Origin: Oribacterium sp. KHPX15
GTDB lineage: Bacteria > Bacillota > Clostridia > Lachnospirales > Lachnospiraceae
Direction of reading: 5' to 3'
Length of the DNA: 64,000 bases
Assembly (NCBI RefSeq): GCF_900107835.1
Contig: NZ_FNRG01000009.1
Location: 1 to 64,000 of the forward strand
Shown here piece after piece: positions 16,043 to 24,558 of this stretch. Each line of letters starts with the position of its first letter. The stretch's first letter is position 1. Under the pieces are notes generated by a model that searched no databases, was not told the origin of the DNA, and saw only the letters and a program-made list of their open reading frames with translations. Position numbers and translations under genes: made by a program.

Positions 16043-17053
16043 TTATTCATGCAGTTTGAAATCAACGTCTTCTTTGATTATCTCAAGCATAATTGCCGCA
16101 AACTTTGGATCAAACTGCGTTCCCGAACCTTTCTCAACTTCACTCCTGACAACATCCTGCGGAAGGACACCTCTGTAACTTCTGTTGCTGGTCATGGCAT
16201 CGTAAGCATCTGCAACTGCAATGATTCTGGTCTCTTCGGGAATATCCTCTCCCGATATTCCGTCAGGATAACCCCTGCCGTCGTAGCGTTCATGATGGCA
16301 GCGGGCTCCGATGGCCAGTTTAGGCATTTCCTCAATGTTCTGAAGTATCTTTGCACCTCTTCCGGGATGTGTTTTTATAATATCATATTCTTCATCCGTA
16401 AGTCTGCCCGGTTTATTGATAACAGCATTGGGGACGCCTATCTTCCCGACATCATGAAGAAGTCCCATCATGTATATTTCTTCCTGTTTTTCTGTTGTAT
16501 AGCCTGCTCTTCTGGCTATTTCCCTGGAATACTCGGCAACCCTGCTGGAATGTCCTTTTGTATATGTATCTTTGGCGTCGATTGCTTCCGCAAGAGTCTG
16601 AACTATATGTATGGATAAACCTTCTATCTCTCTGGTTTTCTTTTCAACTTCCGCATGCAGATCCCGCTGAAGCCTGATGAGATCCAGAAGATGTCTTACA
16701 CGTAGTGTCAGGACCTCAGCCACAAAGGGTTTTCTGATAAAATCCATGGCACCCATTGAAAGACCTATAGTCTCGGAGTGACAATCATCATCGGCAGTAA
16801 AGAAAATTACCGGGATTTCTTTCCTTGAGTTTTCTTTTTCCCAAAGCCTGAGAAGCTTCAATGTCTCGAAACCATCAAGATCCGGCATCTTAATATCCAG
16901 AAGAAGCATATCAATGGTATTCTTCTCAACGTAATCCAGTAAAAGCCGGCCGCTTTTAAGGCAGGTTACCTTAAACCCGGCTTCCGAAAGAACAGTTTTT
17001 GCACTCTTCAATATGATGGCATCATCATCAACAATAACTACCCGCTCTTCCAT
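16043..17053 (-). CDS. Response regulator with HD-GYP cyclic di-GMP phosphodiesterase domain
   Basis: A 336-residue two-domain regulator. Residues 1-125 are a receiver domain with acidic pocket VDDD, phospho-acceptor Asp53 in LLLDIKMPDLDG and the conserved Thr and Lys (FFTADD, FIRKPF). A coiled linker leads to an HD-GYP domain with HSSRVAEYSREIA, LLHDVGKIGVP, KTHPGRGAKIL and HHERYDGRGYPDG. All metal and GYP residues are present, so hydrolysis of cyclic di-GMP is expected. A GGAAATTAA ribosome region precedes the ATG. It lies 22 bases after the binding-protein gene and is the last gene of a kinase, binding protein, regulator set. Confidence 0.93.
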   Translation of the reverse strand: MEERVVIVDDDAIILKSAKTVLSEAGFKVTCLKSGRLLLDYVEKNTIDMLLLDIKMPDLDGFETLKLLRLWEKENSRKEIPVIFFTADDDCHSETIGLSMGAMDFIRKPFVAEVLTLRVRHLLDLIRLQRDLHAEVEKKTREIEGLSIHIVQTLAEAIDAKDTYTKGHSSRVAEYSREIARRAGYTTEKQEEIYMMGLLHDVGKIGVPNAVINKPGRLTDEEYDIIKTHPGRGAKILQNIEEMPKLAIGARCHHERYDGRGYPDGISGEDIPEETRIIAVADAYDAMTSNRSYRGVLPQDVVRSEVEKGSGTQFDPKFAAIMLEIIKEDVDFKLHE

Positions 17054-17075
17054 TTAATTTCCTTTCTTTGGAAGA

Positions 17076-18383
17076 TTAATCCTCCCACAAACTACCGTAT
17101 TGAGCTACCGCCTCATCGACAGTCAGTGTACCGTTTGCAACCTTGTAGGCTGCTGCACGAAACTCCTTGTTTACGGCATCATTAAGACCTGTTTCCTGAT
17201 AACTGAAGGACTTATCTTCAGGGAATCCTTCGAGAGACGAATATACCTCATCCAGAGAAAAATCATTTGTCGGAGTAATAAGTCTCTTAATCTGAGCCAT
17301 ATTTCCAAGCTCTTTTTCTCTCATGATGAACCTGATAAATTCATTGGTCATATCGAGATTACTGCTGTTTTTATTTACACTGAAGAAAAGGTTGACTGCA
17401 TCCAGGAAATACCCGCCATCGTCTCCGATTGGTACAACATAGAATTTATACTTAAACGGATTCGACTGGAACTTTTCTGATTTACTCTCACGCTTCAAGG
17501 TACCGGAAACCATATCTCCGCTTCCCAGCATCATGGGAACGTCTCCCTCGAAAAAGCGCATTATTACAGCATTATAATCATCCTCTATTTCCGTTGAGCA
17601 TCGTCCGGGATTCAGATATCCCTTGTCCACAAAATCCTTCAGCTTCAAAAGGGCGGGACGCATCATTTCTCCTGCGGACTTATCCATAGCATTGAGAGGT
17701 GCTGCCGATTCCGGATTCTTTATGACATCATAGCAGAAAAGCGGGAAGTCAAAGGCATAGTACATACCTGCCACTGTTGTCCCATTGGCCCCCATGATCG
17801 GGGTTTCGTAGCCTGCCGCCTTAAGCTTATCACATACATCCACGAGCTCACTGTAATTGTTCGGAACCTTCAGGTTGTTTTTCTCAAATATATCCATATT
17901 CACAAGCATTCCGTAGGATCTTGTGAATATGGGAAGCATGTTGATATCTCCGTTTTCCAAGGTGAGTTTGGCCCCCTTACGAACGCAGTCCAGATCTATT
18001 TTAAGGGACGGATCGGAAAGGATCTCTGCATTTTCAAAAACAGGACCCATCTTGTCATCCTCCAGCATCCATGATGCCGTAACATAGATATCCGGTGCTT
18101 CATCACTCATGAGTGCACTTGAGATAGTGTTATTGTAATCATCCAAATAAACATAATTCAGACTTGCGTTTGGATAGTATTCATAAAACCTCTCAAATTC
18201 ACTTTCTAGTGATTCGAAATTTGAATAGTTACCTGCCACCTTGATGGAGCATGCCGTATCGGTTTTTAATCCGGGCTTGAACTCTCCGCTGTTATCCGGC
18301 TTTTGCGCGCATGCAGTAAACAACATTAATGAAGCTGTTGCCGTAATCAATATACTTCGTTTAAATCTCGAAAATCTCAACAT
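17076..18383 (-). CDS. Extracellular solute-binding lipoprotein (ABC family 1 type)
   Basis: A 435-residue periplasm-side binding protein anchored by a lipobox (LFTAC). The start at 18383 is chosen because GGGGAGG lies seven bases before it, and an upstream ATG falls before this ribosome site. The fold resembles sugar-binding family 1: SLNYVYLDDYNNTI, PDIYVTASWM, NMLPIFTRSYGMLVNMDIFEKNNLKVPNN (read as separate adjoining motifs) and GDVPMMLGSGDM. No permease or ATPase gene is adjacent. It is flanked by a hybrid histidine kinase upstream (57 bases) and an HD-GYP regulator downstream, which suggests a sensing rather than transport role; that is inference. Confidence 0.85.
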   Translation of the reverse strand: MLRFSRFKRSILITATASLMLFTACAQKPDNSGEFKPGLKTDTACSIKVAGNYSNFESLESEFERFYEYYPNASLNYVYLDDYNNTISSALMSDEAPDIYVTASWMLEDDKMGPVFENAEILSDPSLKIDLDCVRKGAKLTLENGDINMLPIFTRSYGMLVNMDIFEKNNLKVPNNYSELVDVCDKLKAAGYETPIMGANGTTVAGMYYAFDFPLFCYDVIKNPESAAPLNAMDKSAGEMMRPALLKLKDFVDKGYLNPGRCSTEIEDDYNAVIMRFFEGDVPMMLGSGDMVSGTLKRESKSEKFQSNPFKYKFYVVPIGDDGGYFLDAVNLFFSVNKNSSNLDMTNEFIRFIMREKELGNMAQIKRLITPTNDFSLDEVYSSLEGFPEDKSFSYQETGLNDAVNKEFRAAAYKVANGTLTVDEAVAQYGSLWED

Positions 18384-18439
18384 AATACTGCCTCCCCTCA
18401 TATAAATCTAACTCCGGGTCTTTTTCAGAACCCTATACT

Positions 18440-21268
18440 CTATTGCTCTTCACCTGAAATAATCCCCGGTATCTGTTCATAATCAAAATCATCAACAGCT
18501 TTTTTTAATGCTTCAAACCTGCCTTTTTCATTCTCCGGCAATCTGTATTTTCCGAGAGATTCCACAATGTCACTTACATTGTCATAATCAAAGGAATCAC
18601 AGCTCTCTCTGATATCATTATATGCCTTCTTCAAATCATCTTCGGATATAACAGGTCTATCATCAGCAGCATCCGATTCAGCCTCCGCTGCTTTTTTATA
18701 GAACTGAAGTGGCTCAAGTTCCCTTACGAGCTTTCCGTACTGATCAAGAAGTTCTCCCAATTCCTTGTCAAGAGTAGCTTTATCACCGGCATCGCCTGCT
18801 TTTTCGAGTCGTTCCGCAAAATCTCCAAGCTTCAAAGCTCCTATCAGACGTGAAGAACTCTTCAACGCATGTATCTTGACCGTTGTATTTTTGAGATCTC
18901 CGGCAGCTAAGTATCCTTCTATATCTTCTCTGTTCTTCTTTGCATTTTCCAGATACTTCTCCAACGTGCTCATATAGACTTTATCGCTACCGCAATATTT
19001 ACAGCCCGTATTAACATCGATTGCTTCGATACCATAAATGAATTCCGGAATAAGCTGACTTTTTTCCTCTTTTTCCTCGGATGCGGGAGCGATCTTATCC
19101 TTCGGAAGATACTTAAGAAGTAATGCCTCAAGCCGTCCGGGATCCACAGGTTTAGTAAGATAATCATCAAAGCCTGAGCTAATGTAGATTTCACGCATGC
19201 CTGAAATAGCATTAGCCGTAAAACAGATTACAGGTGTCCGGGCATTGAGCGTACCCGGTGTTTCCCTCATTTCCATAAGTGTTTCGATACCATCCTTATC
19301 AGGCATCATATGATCCAGGAATATGACATCGTATTTTCTCTGCTTATAAAGTACTATTCCCTCATCTCCGCTGGTGGCTGTATCTATCTGCACCTTAGTG
19401 CGTTTAAGCAGGTTTTCGAAAACGAAAAGGTTGACCTCGGAATCGTCCACTGCCAGAATCCGTGCCTCCGGCGCCGTAAAGGACTCCTTATATTTCTTTC
19501 TTTCCAAAACAGAATTTCTGAAGGTTTCCTCGTAATCTCCTATAGGTGTCCGGTCCTTTACAACCTGAACAAGCTCGAAGGAGAATGTGGATCCCTTTCC
19601 GTATTCGCTTTCCACCTCTATGTGACTGCCCATCATATTGAGAAAGCTTTGTGCAATGCTCATACCTAGACCTGTACCCTCGATATTTCTGTTCTTAAGC
19701 TCTTCTATACGTTCAAAGGCCATAAACAGTTTCTTCATATCTTCAGGCTTGATGCCTATGCCGGTATCCGTAACACTTATCAGTAGCCTTACGGTTTCCG
19801 GACCTTCTTCTTTAAAACCGGCTTTAAAGGTGATGGATCCTTCCTTTGTATATTTTACAGCATTTGAGAGGATATTGGTGATAACCTGTTTGATACGTAT
19901 CTCGTCTCCGTTCATGACCATCGGGATATTCCTGTCCACATCAAGTTTAAGTAAAAGTCCCTTTTCCTCTGCCCTGGTCTGAACCATATTTACCAGATCA
20001 TTAAGCATTGAAACAAAATTATAGTCTGCATTGTGTATATCCATCTTACCTGCTTCTATCTTTGAAAAATCGAGTATGTCATTTATAATTTCCAACAGAG
20101 TTTTTCCGGCTGTTCTGATGCTTTCCGAATATGCAAGGATTTCCTCTTCATGACTGTCCCTAAGCACCATTTCATTAAGTCCCAGTATCGCATTCATAGG
20201 TGTGCGGATGTCATGGGACATGGTGGAGAGGAAGTGGGACTTTGCCTCATTAGCCTGATTGGCAGCCACCGCAGCTTCAGATAGTTTAAGGTTGTAGGTC
20301 ATGAGTATAATGTAATTAAATACAAGTAATCCCAGTAATCCCAGGGTTACCATGCCAAGAAGCAGCCAGTCAACTACGGTATTGGCAACCAGCTCCCGTG
20401 CCGGTATATATGCAAGAAGATACCAGGCATTAAGTGATTTCAGAGGAATATGGGAAATGATACATTCCTCTCCTTTTGAATTCAGCATCTTCATGGCACC
20501 TAGATCCGAGGTTATTTCCTGAGTCATGTTATTGTAAACGGTGCTGTCTGCCTGGTTATAAGACTTGAAATATTCGAAGAAATTGGAATTCTTCAGGGAC
20601 TTGCCATGAACCAGATAATCTCCGTCCTTGTTAATGAGTGAAATCTCAACTCTGTCATACTCACCGTTAAAGAATACAAGTTTATCTTCAAGAGAGCTTA
20701 CCGGCTCGACTCGCATCAGGATCGCCTCTTTAAGATCTCCCGTTGTTTCATCCAGAACCTTAACGTAATTCATAAAGGCAATAGACTGTACCCCGTTCTG
20801 AGGGTTCGTATATGCTCTTGTAAGGTTTACGACACCGTCTTCTTTACCAATGTCAAAAGTATTGCCAAAGAGATCGATATTGCGGTATGAAACCGAATAA
20901 TCCTCCGGATCCTTCAATGCATGGTGTGTAGATATACCGTTTTTTAAAGTATCCTCAGGAAATATCAGATGTCCGTATATACTTGGAGATATCTTCGCTT
21001 TTCTGATAAATGATATAGCTTCCTCCGCAGTCATGGGTGTTCCCGCATCTGCGGAACGATTGATGTAATTTGCCCAGATATCACAAAGATGCTGCTCGTC
21101 AAAAAGGTAGTTGGTGACGATCTGCTCTGCGGAAATCGTCATTTTTTTAAAAGCTTCAACCGCATTCGCATTGCTCTCGCTCATCTTTGTATTGACATAT
21201 TTAATTATAAAGAAAAGTATCAGTGCCATGATCATAAGATTGATAGCAATGACCTTCGATTTTTTCAA
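18440..21268 (-). CDS. Hybrid sensor histidine kinase with receiver and HPt domains
   Basis: A 942-residue BarA-like sensor. Membrane helices near the N-terminus and at about 305-330 enclose an extracellular Cache-like sensor region. HisKA follows with the phospho-His in MSHDIRTPMNAI, then HATPase with N-box ITNILSNAVKYT, DTGIGI and GTGLGMSI. A receiver domain has DDSEVN and FLDHMMPDKDG. The C-terminal HPt domain has IHALKSSSRLIGA. I place the start at a TTG (21268) because GGAGGTGA lies just before it and the product then begins directly with KKSKVIAINLMIMAL. The next gene downstream is the binding lipoprotein. Phosphate transfer to the HD-GYP regulator is likely but not shown. Confidence 0.92.
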   Translation of the reverse strand: MKKSKVIAINLMIMALILFFIIKYVNTKMSESNANAVEAFKKMTISAEQIVTNYLFDEQHLCDIWANYINRSADAGTPMTAEEAISFIRKAKISPSIYGHLIFPEDTLKNGISTHHALKDPEDYSVSYRNIDLFGNTFDIGKEDGVVNLTRAYTNPQNGVQSIAFMNYVKVLDETTGDLKEAILMRVEPVSSLEDKLVFFNGEYDRVEISLINKDGDYLVHGKSLKNSNFFEYFKSYNQADSTVYNNMTQEITSDLGAMKMLNSKGEECIISHIPLKSLNAWYLLAYIPARELVANTVVDWLLLGMVTLGLLGLLVFNYIILMTYNLKLSEAAVAANQANEAKSHFLSTMSHDIRTPMNAILGLNEMVLRDSHEEEILAYSESIRTAGKTLLEIINDILDFSKIEAGKMDIHNADYNFVSMLNDLVNMVQTRAEEKGLLLKLDVDRNIPMVMNGDEIRIKQVITNILSNAVKYTKEGSITFKAGFKEEGPETVRLLISVTDTGIGIKPEDMKKLFMAFERIEELKNRNIEGTGLGMSIAQSFLNMMGSHIEVESEYGKGSTFSFELVQVVKDRTPIGDYEETFRNSVLERKKYKESFTAPEARILAVDDSEVNLFVFENLLKRTKVQIDTATSGDEGIVLYKQRKYDVIFLDHMMPDKDGIETLMEMRETPGTLNARTPVICFTANAISGMREIYISSGFDDYLTKPVDPGRLEALLLKYLPKDKIAPASEEKEEKSQLIPEFIYGIEAIDVNTGCKYCGSDKVYMSTLEKYLENAKKNREDIEGYLAAGDLKNTTVKIHALKSSSRLIGALKLGDFAERLEKAGDAGDKATLDKELGELLDQYGKLVRELEPLQFYKKAAEAESDAADDRPVISEDDLKKAYNDIRESCDSFDYDNVSDIVESLGKYRLPENEKGRFEALKKAVDDFDYEQIPGIISGEEQ

Positions 21269-21379
21269 GCTTTCACCTCCATGTTCATCAAGAAAACTCA
21301 AAGTATTTTTATTCCGATTCCTATTATATCAGCGAAAATCAGGCATATATTAAACGGGTAAGCGGGCACTTCCATATGG

Positions 21380-22441
21380 TTATACGGAGTTGTTGTCGGA
21401 ACGAACCTTCAGTATCCACTGCACATTTCTGTCAATATATTTTGGGTCCTTTGAGGTAAGTGACAGAAACTCCCTGATCCGTTCGGGACTGCAGTCACTG
21501 TTTACAAGTTCTGCCCTGTAAAGATAGTAATAGGCGACGGTGGAGGAAAGCTCTTCAAGGTCTGTACCGCCAAGCTTATCTTCAGCAAGGCGGAGTGCGG
21601 TATCATGCTCTCTTTCGATCATCTGAACGAGGTCCCCAAGTGTACGTTTTCCAAGGAAATCAAGCTGGATAAGCTGTGATTCTGGATTCGCTTCGTTTAC
21701 AGTGGCTCCGGTAATGGCTGCTATCTCCTTGAGAAGCTTCTGATAGGATCTGCTTCTTTTTGTAAACTCAGCGATGGTTATAGCGTCCAAATACAGATTG
21801 TCGGCACAGTCGTTTTCTATACTGCTGATAACTTCCTGTTTATAATGAACCAGACTATTGTGAATTCCTGAGAAAAGATCATCAGCTGTTTCCAGGAGAC
21901 TTGCTGCTTTTGAAAAATTCCTTCTAACCTCACGTGGCGTTGTGAAGGTTGATTTGTATCCGATATCGTGTTCTATTTCTGCCCAAACGTGCTGAAGTAA
22001 GGTGCGGATCTGTACTTCAACCCACATATCACGAAATTCTTCGGGATATTCGTCACTATCCGGAAGTGCGATGATATAGTGAAGTGAAAGATATCCAAAG
22101 GAAGTCGGGTCTATGAGATTTCTTTTGTCTTTTGATCTCGTCATGTCAACTCGAAATGCTTCCGCAATTTTCCCGGCGACCATATCTATCCCTTCTTCAA
22201 AATAGCAAATAACACGAAAACCAAGGATGTCACGAAGCTCCTCAGCACTATGATACCTGTCCGGTTTCCTATCCAGCTTTCCCTTTACGGATTTCACTGT
22301 TTTGATTCTATGGGTGATGCCGTAGATGACTGAGCTGCCAAGCTCTCTTAAAGTATCATTAAGCCGCTCTTCCATAACCGGTTCCAATGCCCGGTATTTT
22401 TCTATCAAATCTTCTATTTCCCGATCTCTGGTATAAATCAT
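21380..22441 (-). CDS. RelA/SpoT-domain alarmone synthetase-like protein
   Basis: A 353-residue protein with a (p)ppGpp synthetase-type fold and no HD hydrolase, TGS or ACT domain. Typical parts are RIKTVKSVKGKL, RDILGFRVICYFEE with the conserved Arg-Asp, GYLSLHYII, and EVQIRTLLQHVWAEIEHDIGYK, matching small alarmone synthetases of the YjbM/YwaC type. A C-terminal extension of about 150 residues follows, ending near the LRLAEDKLGG and YYLYRAELVNS segments. GGAGAG precedes the ATG at 22441. Known members make ppGpp or pGpp and act in stress responses. The extension, which resembles a helical TPR-like region, is what sets this one apart. Confidence 0.82.
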   Translation of the reverse strand: MIYTRDREIEDLIEKYRALEPVMEERLNDTLRELGSSVIYGITHRIKTVKSVKGKLDRKPDRYHSAEELRDILGFRVICYFEEGIDMVAGKIAEAFRVDMTRSKDKRNLIDPTSFGYLSLHYIIALPDSDEYPEEFRDMWVEVQIRTLLQHVWAEIEHDIGYKSTFTTPREVRRNFSKAASLLETADDLFSGIHNSLVHYKQEVISSIENDCADNLYLDAITIAEFTKRSRSYQKLLKEIAAITGATVNEANPESQLIQLDFLGKRTLGDLVQMIEREHDTALRLAEDKLGGTDLEELSSTVAYYYLYRAELVNSDCSPERIREFLSLTSKDPKYIDRNVQWILKVRSDNNSV

Positions 22442-22485
22442 ATCCGTCTCTCCATATCTGTATGCGAGTGTCTATCCTCAGGTTA

Positions 22486-22584
22486 TCAGGGATCAGGAAG
22501 GTCTGACTCCACCACATTATCGCCATATTTACTGTATTCCCTGAACGTCACCGGTTTCGGTGTTCCAAATTTCACTTCAAACAT
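22486..22584 (-). CDS. Possible 32-residue small protein upstream of the alarmone synthetase gene
   Basis: A short reading frame starting MFEVKFGTPKPVTFREYSKY and ending ESDLPDP, with a strong AGGAGG site eight bases before the ATG. It lies 44 bases before the alarmone synthetase start in the same direction. It may be a small gene, a leader peptide or the remnant start of a lost gene. I do not recognise the sequence. Confidence 0.4.
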   Translation of the reverse strand: MFEVKFGTPKPVTFREYSKYGDNVVESDLPDP

Positions 22585-22697
22585 AACCCACTCCTCCTAT
22601 AGTCTTTAGTATACTACAAATATTGGCAGCTTAATTAAGAATTTGAAAATTATTTTTACATATAGTATATGTTTGGAAGAAAATTCAACACTAAAAA

Positions 22698-22743
22698 ATC
22701 CACCGGGTACGTTTCTCGCCGGCGAGAAACGTACCCGGTGGAT
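22698..22743. repeat. Perfect 46-bp palindrome, copy 1 of the CCACCGGG family
   Basis: CCACCGGGTACGTTTCTCGC is followed by the exact reverse complement with no loop (core 22700-22741, plus two flanking pairs). Two further family members are at 27701-27742 and 55647-55696. The rest of 22585-22882 has a 46-codon minus frame that runs through the palindrome and no supported gene. Confidence 0.9.
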
Positions 22744-22882
22744 ACTGACTCCGTCCCCCAGGTTCATCAAGAATCTTATTATGAATTGGAAGCTTTCTGT
22801 ACTCCATCTCCGTATATGGTCTTGAAATCATTTTTCATGGAAATGCCTTCGAACCTTCTGTCCAGTAATCACTCAATAACGT

Positions 22883-23614
22883 CTAATTTGATTTTGATAT
22901 CACAGTAAATCCGATAATATCTGCTTCATACATTTCTTTATTTAAATTATTGAGCGCAGAATCGTCTTTAACTTCTCCATTTGCATCTGCATCAACATCC
23001 CGAAGTTCTGAACGGAGGTAATAGGTGACATTACCCTTCTCATCAAATTTTTCTGAAGCCTCAAGATCGATCACGAGGTTATCATCGTTTAATGTATACC
23101 TCTTTACATAATGATGTCCGCTGGCATAAATGTAATCTCCTGCGGCGGTGAGGGGATTCGCAGTGCCTCCGGATCTGACATGACCACCATCTTTTAAATT
23201 ATTATCTTTATCTATCCAGTATACCTCTGCAACAGTAGCAGCTCTGGTACCTTTATCATCACCTTTGAATGTTCCGGGCGTCACAAGCAGCACATCTGTA
23301 CCACCTATCTTTAGTTCAGCATATCCCATATCAGCTTCGAGTTTATCGATAACCTGTTCAAAATCTTTACAATCACTTATATCGATATCGATCTTTTCCT
23401 CAGGTATTGTTTCGTCCTCACGCATATTTGCATCGGGCTGAGTCGAAGGATCATTGATTGATTCGGAAACACTTGATTCTGCAACAGTTGACTCGGCAAC
23501 ACTTGATTCGGCATTGGTACTTGCTTCAGGTACTGCGATACTGTTATTGCCTACACATGCAGAAAGCGACGCAGCAACAACGGCTGCAATTATAATGATA
23601 CTTTTCTTTTTCAT
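22883..23614 (-). CDS. Lipoprotein of unknown function
   Basis: A 243-residue predicted lipoprotein with signal peptide MKKKSIIIIAAVVAASLSAC (lipobox SLSAC). A Ser/Glu/Val-rich low-complexity stretch with repeats of ESxVAES covers about residues 35-55. The globular part has a motif ELKIGGTDVLLVTPGTFKGD and YIYASGHHYVKRYTLNDD. AGAGG precedes the ATG. I recognise no family. It is a single gene, downstream of the mazEF pair in the same direction and separated from it by 115 bases. Extracytoplasmic location is expected from the lipobox; nothing more can be said on function. Confidence 0.75.
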   Translation of the reverse strand: MKKKSIIIIAAVVAASLSACVGNNSIAVPEASTNAESSVAESTVAESSVSESINDPSTQPDANMREDETIPEEKIDIDISDCKDFEQVIDKLEADMGYAELKIGGTDVLLVTPGTFKGDDKGTRAATVAEVYWIDKDNNLKDGGHVRSGGTANPLTAAGDYIYASGHHYVKRYTLNDDNLVIDLEASEKFDEKGNVTYYLRSELRDVDADANGEVKDDSALNNLNKEMYEADIIGFTVISKSN

Positions 23615-23729
23615 AACAACCTCTCATTTATTTAGAAATTAAACCTTTCATAAAGACACGGTTCTTTGACACTCGGTTCAGAATCATAACATCCATAAAT
23701 CTGTAATCCCCTCTCCCATGAATCTCACA

Positions 23730-24035
23730 TCAAATGTAGTCGAATATACCCTGAATAGCATCAGTTATATTGATGATATCCGGATAATGTATTCTATCTA
23801 TTTTCGTATAGCCTCTGGCATTCAAATCAAGCAATGCCAGCTTCTCACATTGTACATAACCTTCAACATTCTCAGCCTTAATATGTATATGCAATGGTCC
23901 TGCTTCACCTGTTTCAAAAATAGGACAACCAATTATTTCAAAGGTCTGATTAAAGAAATCTTTACTTACAACGAGAACAGGTTTTCTGATATGCTCGATT
24001 TTAAGAATATCTCCCTGATTTAATTCTTCGTTCAT
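23730..24035 (-). CDS. MazF/PemK-family toxin
   Basis: Predicted endoribonuclease toxin of 101 residues. It begins in the MazF/PemK style with MNEELNQGDILKIEHIRKPVLVVSKDFF split over the first strands (GDI and RKPVLVVS are the recognisable motifs) and has GYVQCEKLALLDLNAR, the conserved strand and catalytic region. Its ATG follows the antitoxin stop codon directly, so translation is coupled. The classical PemK PGxRP-type start is weakened, and the family is assigned from overall pattern and gene order. mRNA cleavage is the known family activity; the target sequence is unknown. Confidence 0.82.
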   Translation of the reverse strand: MNEELNQGDILKIEHIRKPVLVVSKDFFNQTFEIIGCPIFETGEAGPLHIHIKAENVEGYVQCEKLALLDLNARGYTKIDRIHYPDIINITDAIQGIFDYI

Positions 24036-24278
24036 TTACCAAATCTCTCTTCCTGCCGCTTCACCCCAGTCAAATTCACCGTCCAAATTAAGCTTTCCAT
24101 CGTATTCAGCAGCGCGTTCTTCTAATGTTTTATGTCTGAAAGGTTTAACAAGCATTATCATTCCATTAGATACCTTTACATCGAGAACATCATCTACAGA
24201 AATAGCTGCTTCCTGAAGCACTTCCTTAGGGATTCTGATTCCCTGACTATTGCCCCATATTTTTACCTGAGTCTGCAT
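24036..24278 (-). CDS. MazE/AbrB-type antitoxin
   Basis: An 80-residue DNA-binding antitoxin. The AbrB/MazE swapped-hairpin signature is seen in KIWGNSQGIRIPKEVLQEA, and the C-terminal tail (EYDGKLNLDGEFDWGE) is acidic and would wrap around the toxin. An AGGAGG site lies before the ATG at 24278. It precedes the MazF-type toxin with no gap (TAA then ATG), the standard order. Autoregulation at the upstream region 24279-24338 is likely; the TATATACATCGTATAT stretch there is a candidate operator, by inference. Confidence 0.88.
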   Translation of the reverse strand: MQTQVKIWGNSQGIRIPKEVLQEAAISVDDVLDVKVSNGMIMLVKPFRHKTLEERAAEYDGKLNLDGEFDWGEAAGREIW

Positions 24279-24338
24279 ATGTATCTCCTCCTTGTATATA
24301 CATCGTATATCCGCAAGGCCGAAAAATCAACTAATATT

Positions 24339-24351
24339 CCGTCCCCGGTGG
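24339..24351. repeat. Half copy of the CCACCGGG palindrome family
   Basis: CCGTCCCCGGTGG equals the right arm of the copy at 27701-27742, but no left arm is present. It lies directly beside the stop codon of the GGDEF remnant, so it may mark a deletion end point. Confidence 0.6.
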
Positions 24352-24354
24352 TTA

Positions 24355-24558
24355 TTAGGATTCCCTCGTTTTCGCGCCCATAGCTTTAAGTTCCTGCTTG
24401 CGCGCATACATCATTTTATCGGCTCTTTCAAATATGTCCCTGACATGGTGGTCTCCCTCTTCCAGCACGGAATAACCGATCGACACAACGACACCGTTTT
24501 GTGGTATATTTTCTTCTACTTTCCTGTTCATGGTGTTTGTGAGACGGGGGTGCGATTC
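24355..24558 (-). pseudogene. Remnant of a GGDEF (diguanylate cyclase) C-terminus
   Basis: The 67 codons here encode the last part of a GGDEF domain: NGVVVSIGYSVLEEG, then DIFERADKMMYARKQELKAM, matching the usual SIGxS...ADxxMYxxK end. No GGEEF signature or start codon is present. The frame is the same as that of the lipoprotein gene whose TGA is at 24559-24561, so only that stop separates the two. A family half-repeat sits just beyond its own stop. It is best read as a decayed diguanylate cyclase. Confidence 0.75.

Noticed and set aside
22692-22829. 46-codon minus frame (MISRPYTEMEYRKLPIHNK...) that reads through palindrome copy 1
   Set aside because: No ribosome site; its last third is only the palindrome read as codons. 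Probably chance or a gene scrap.
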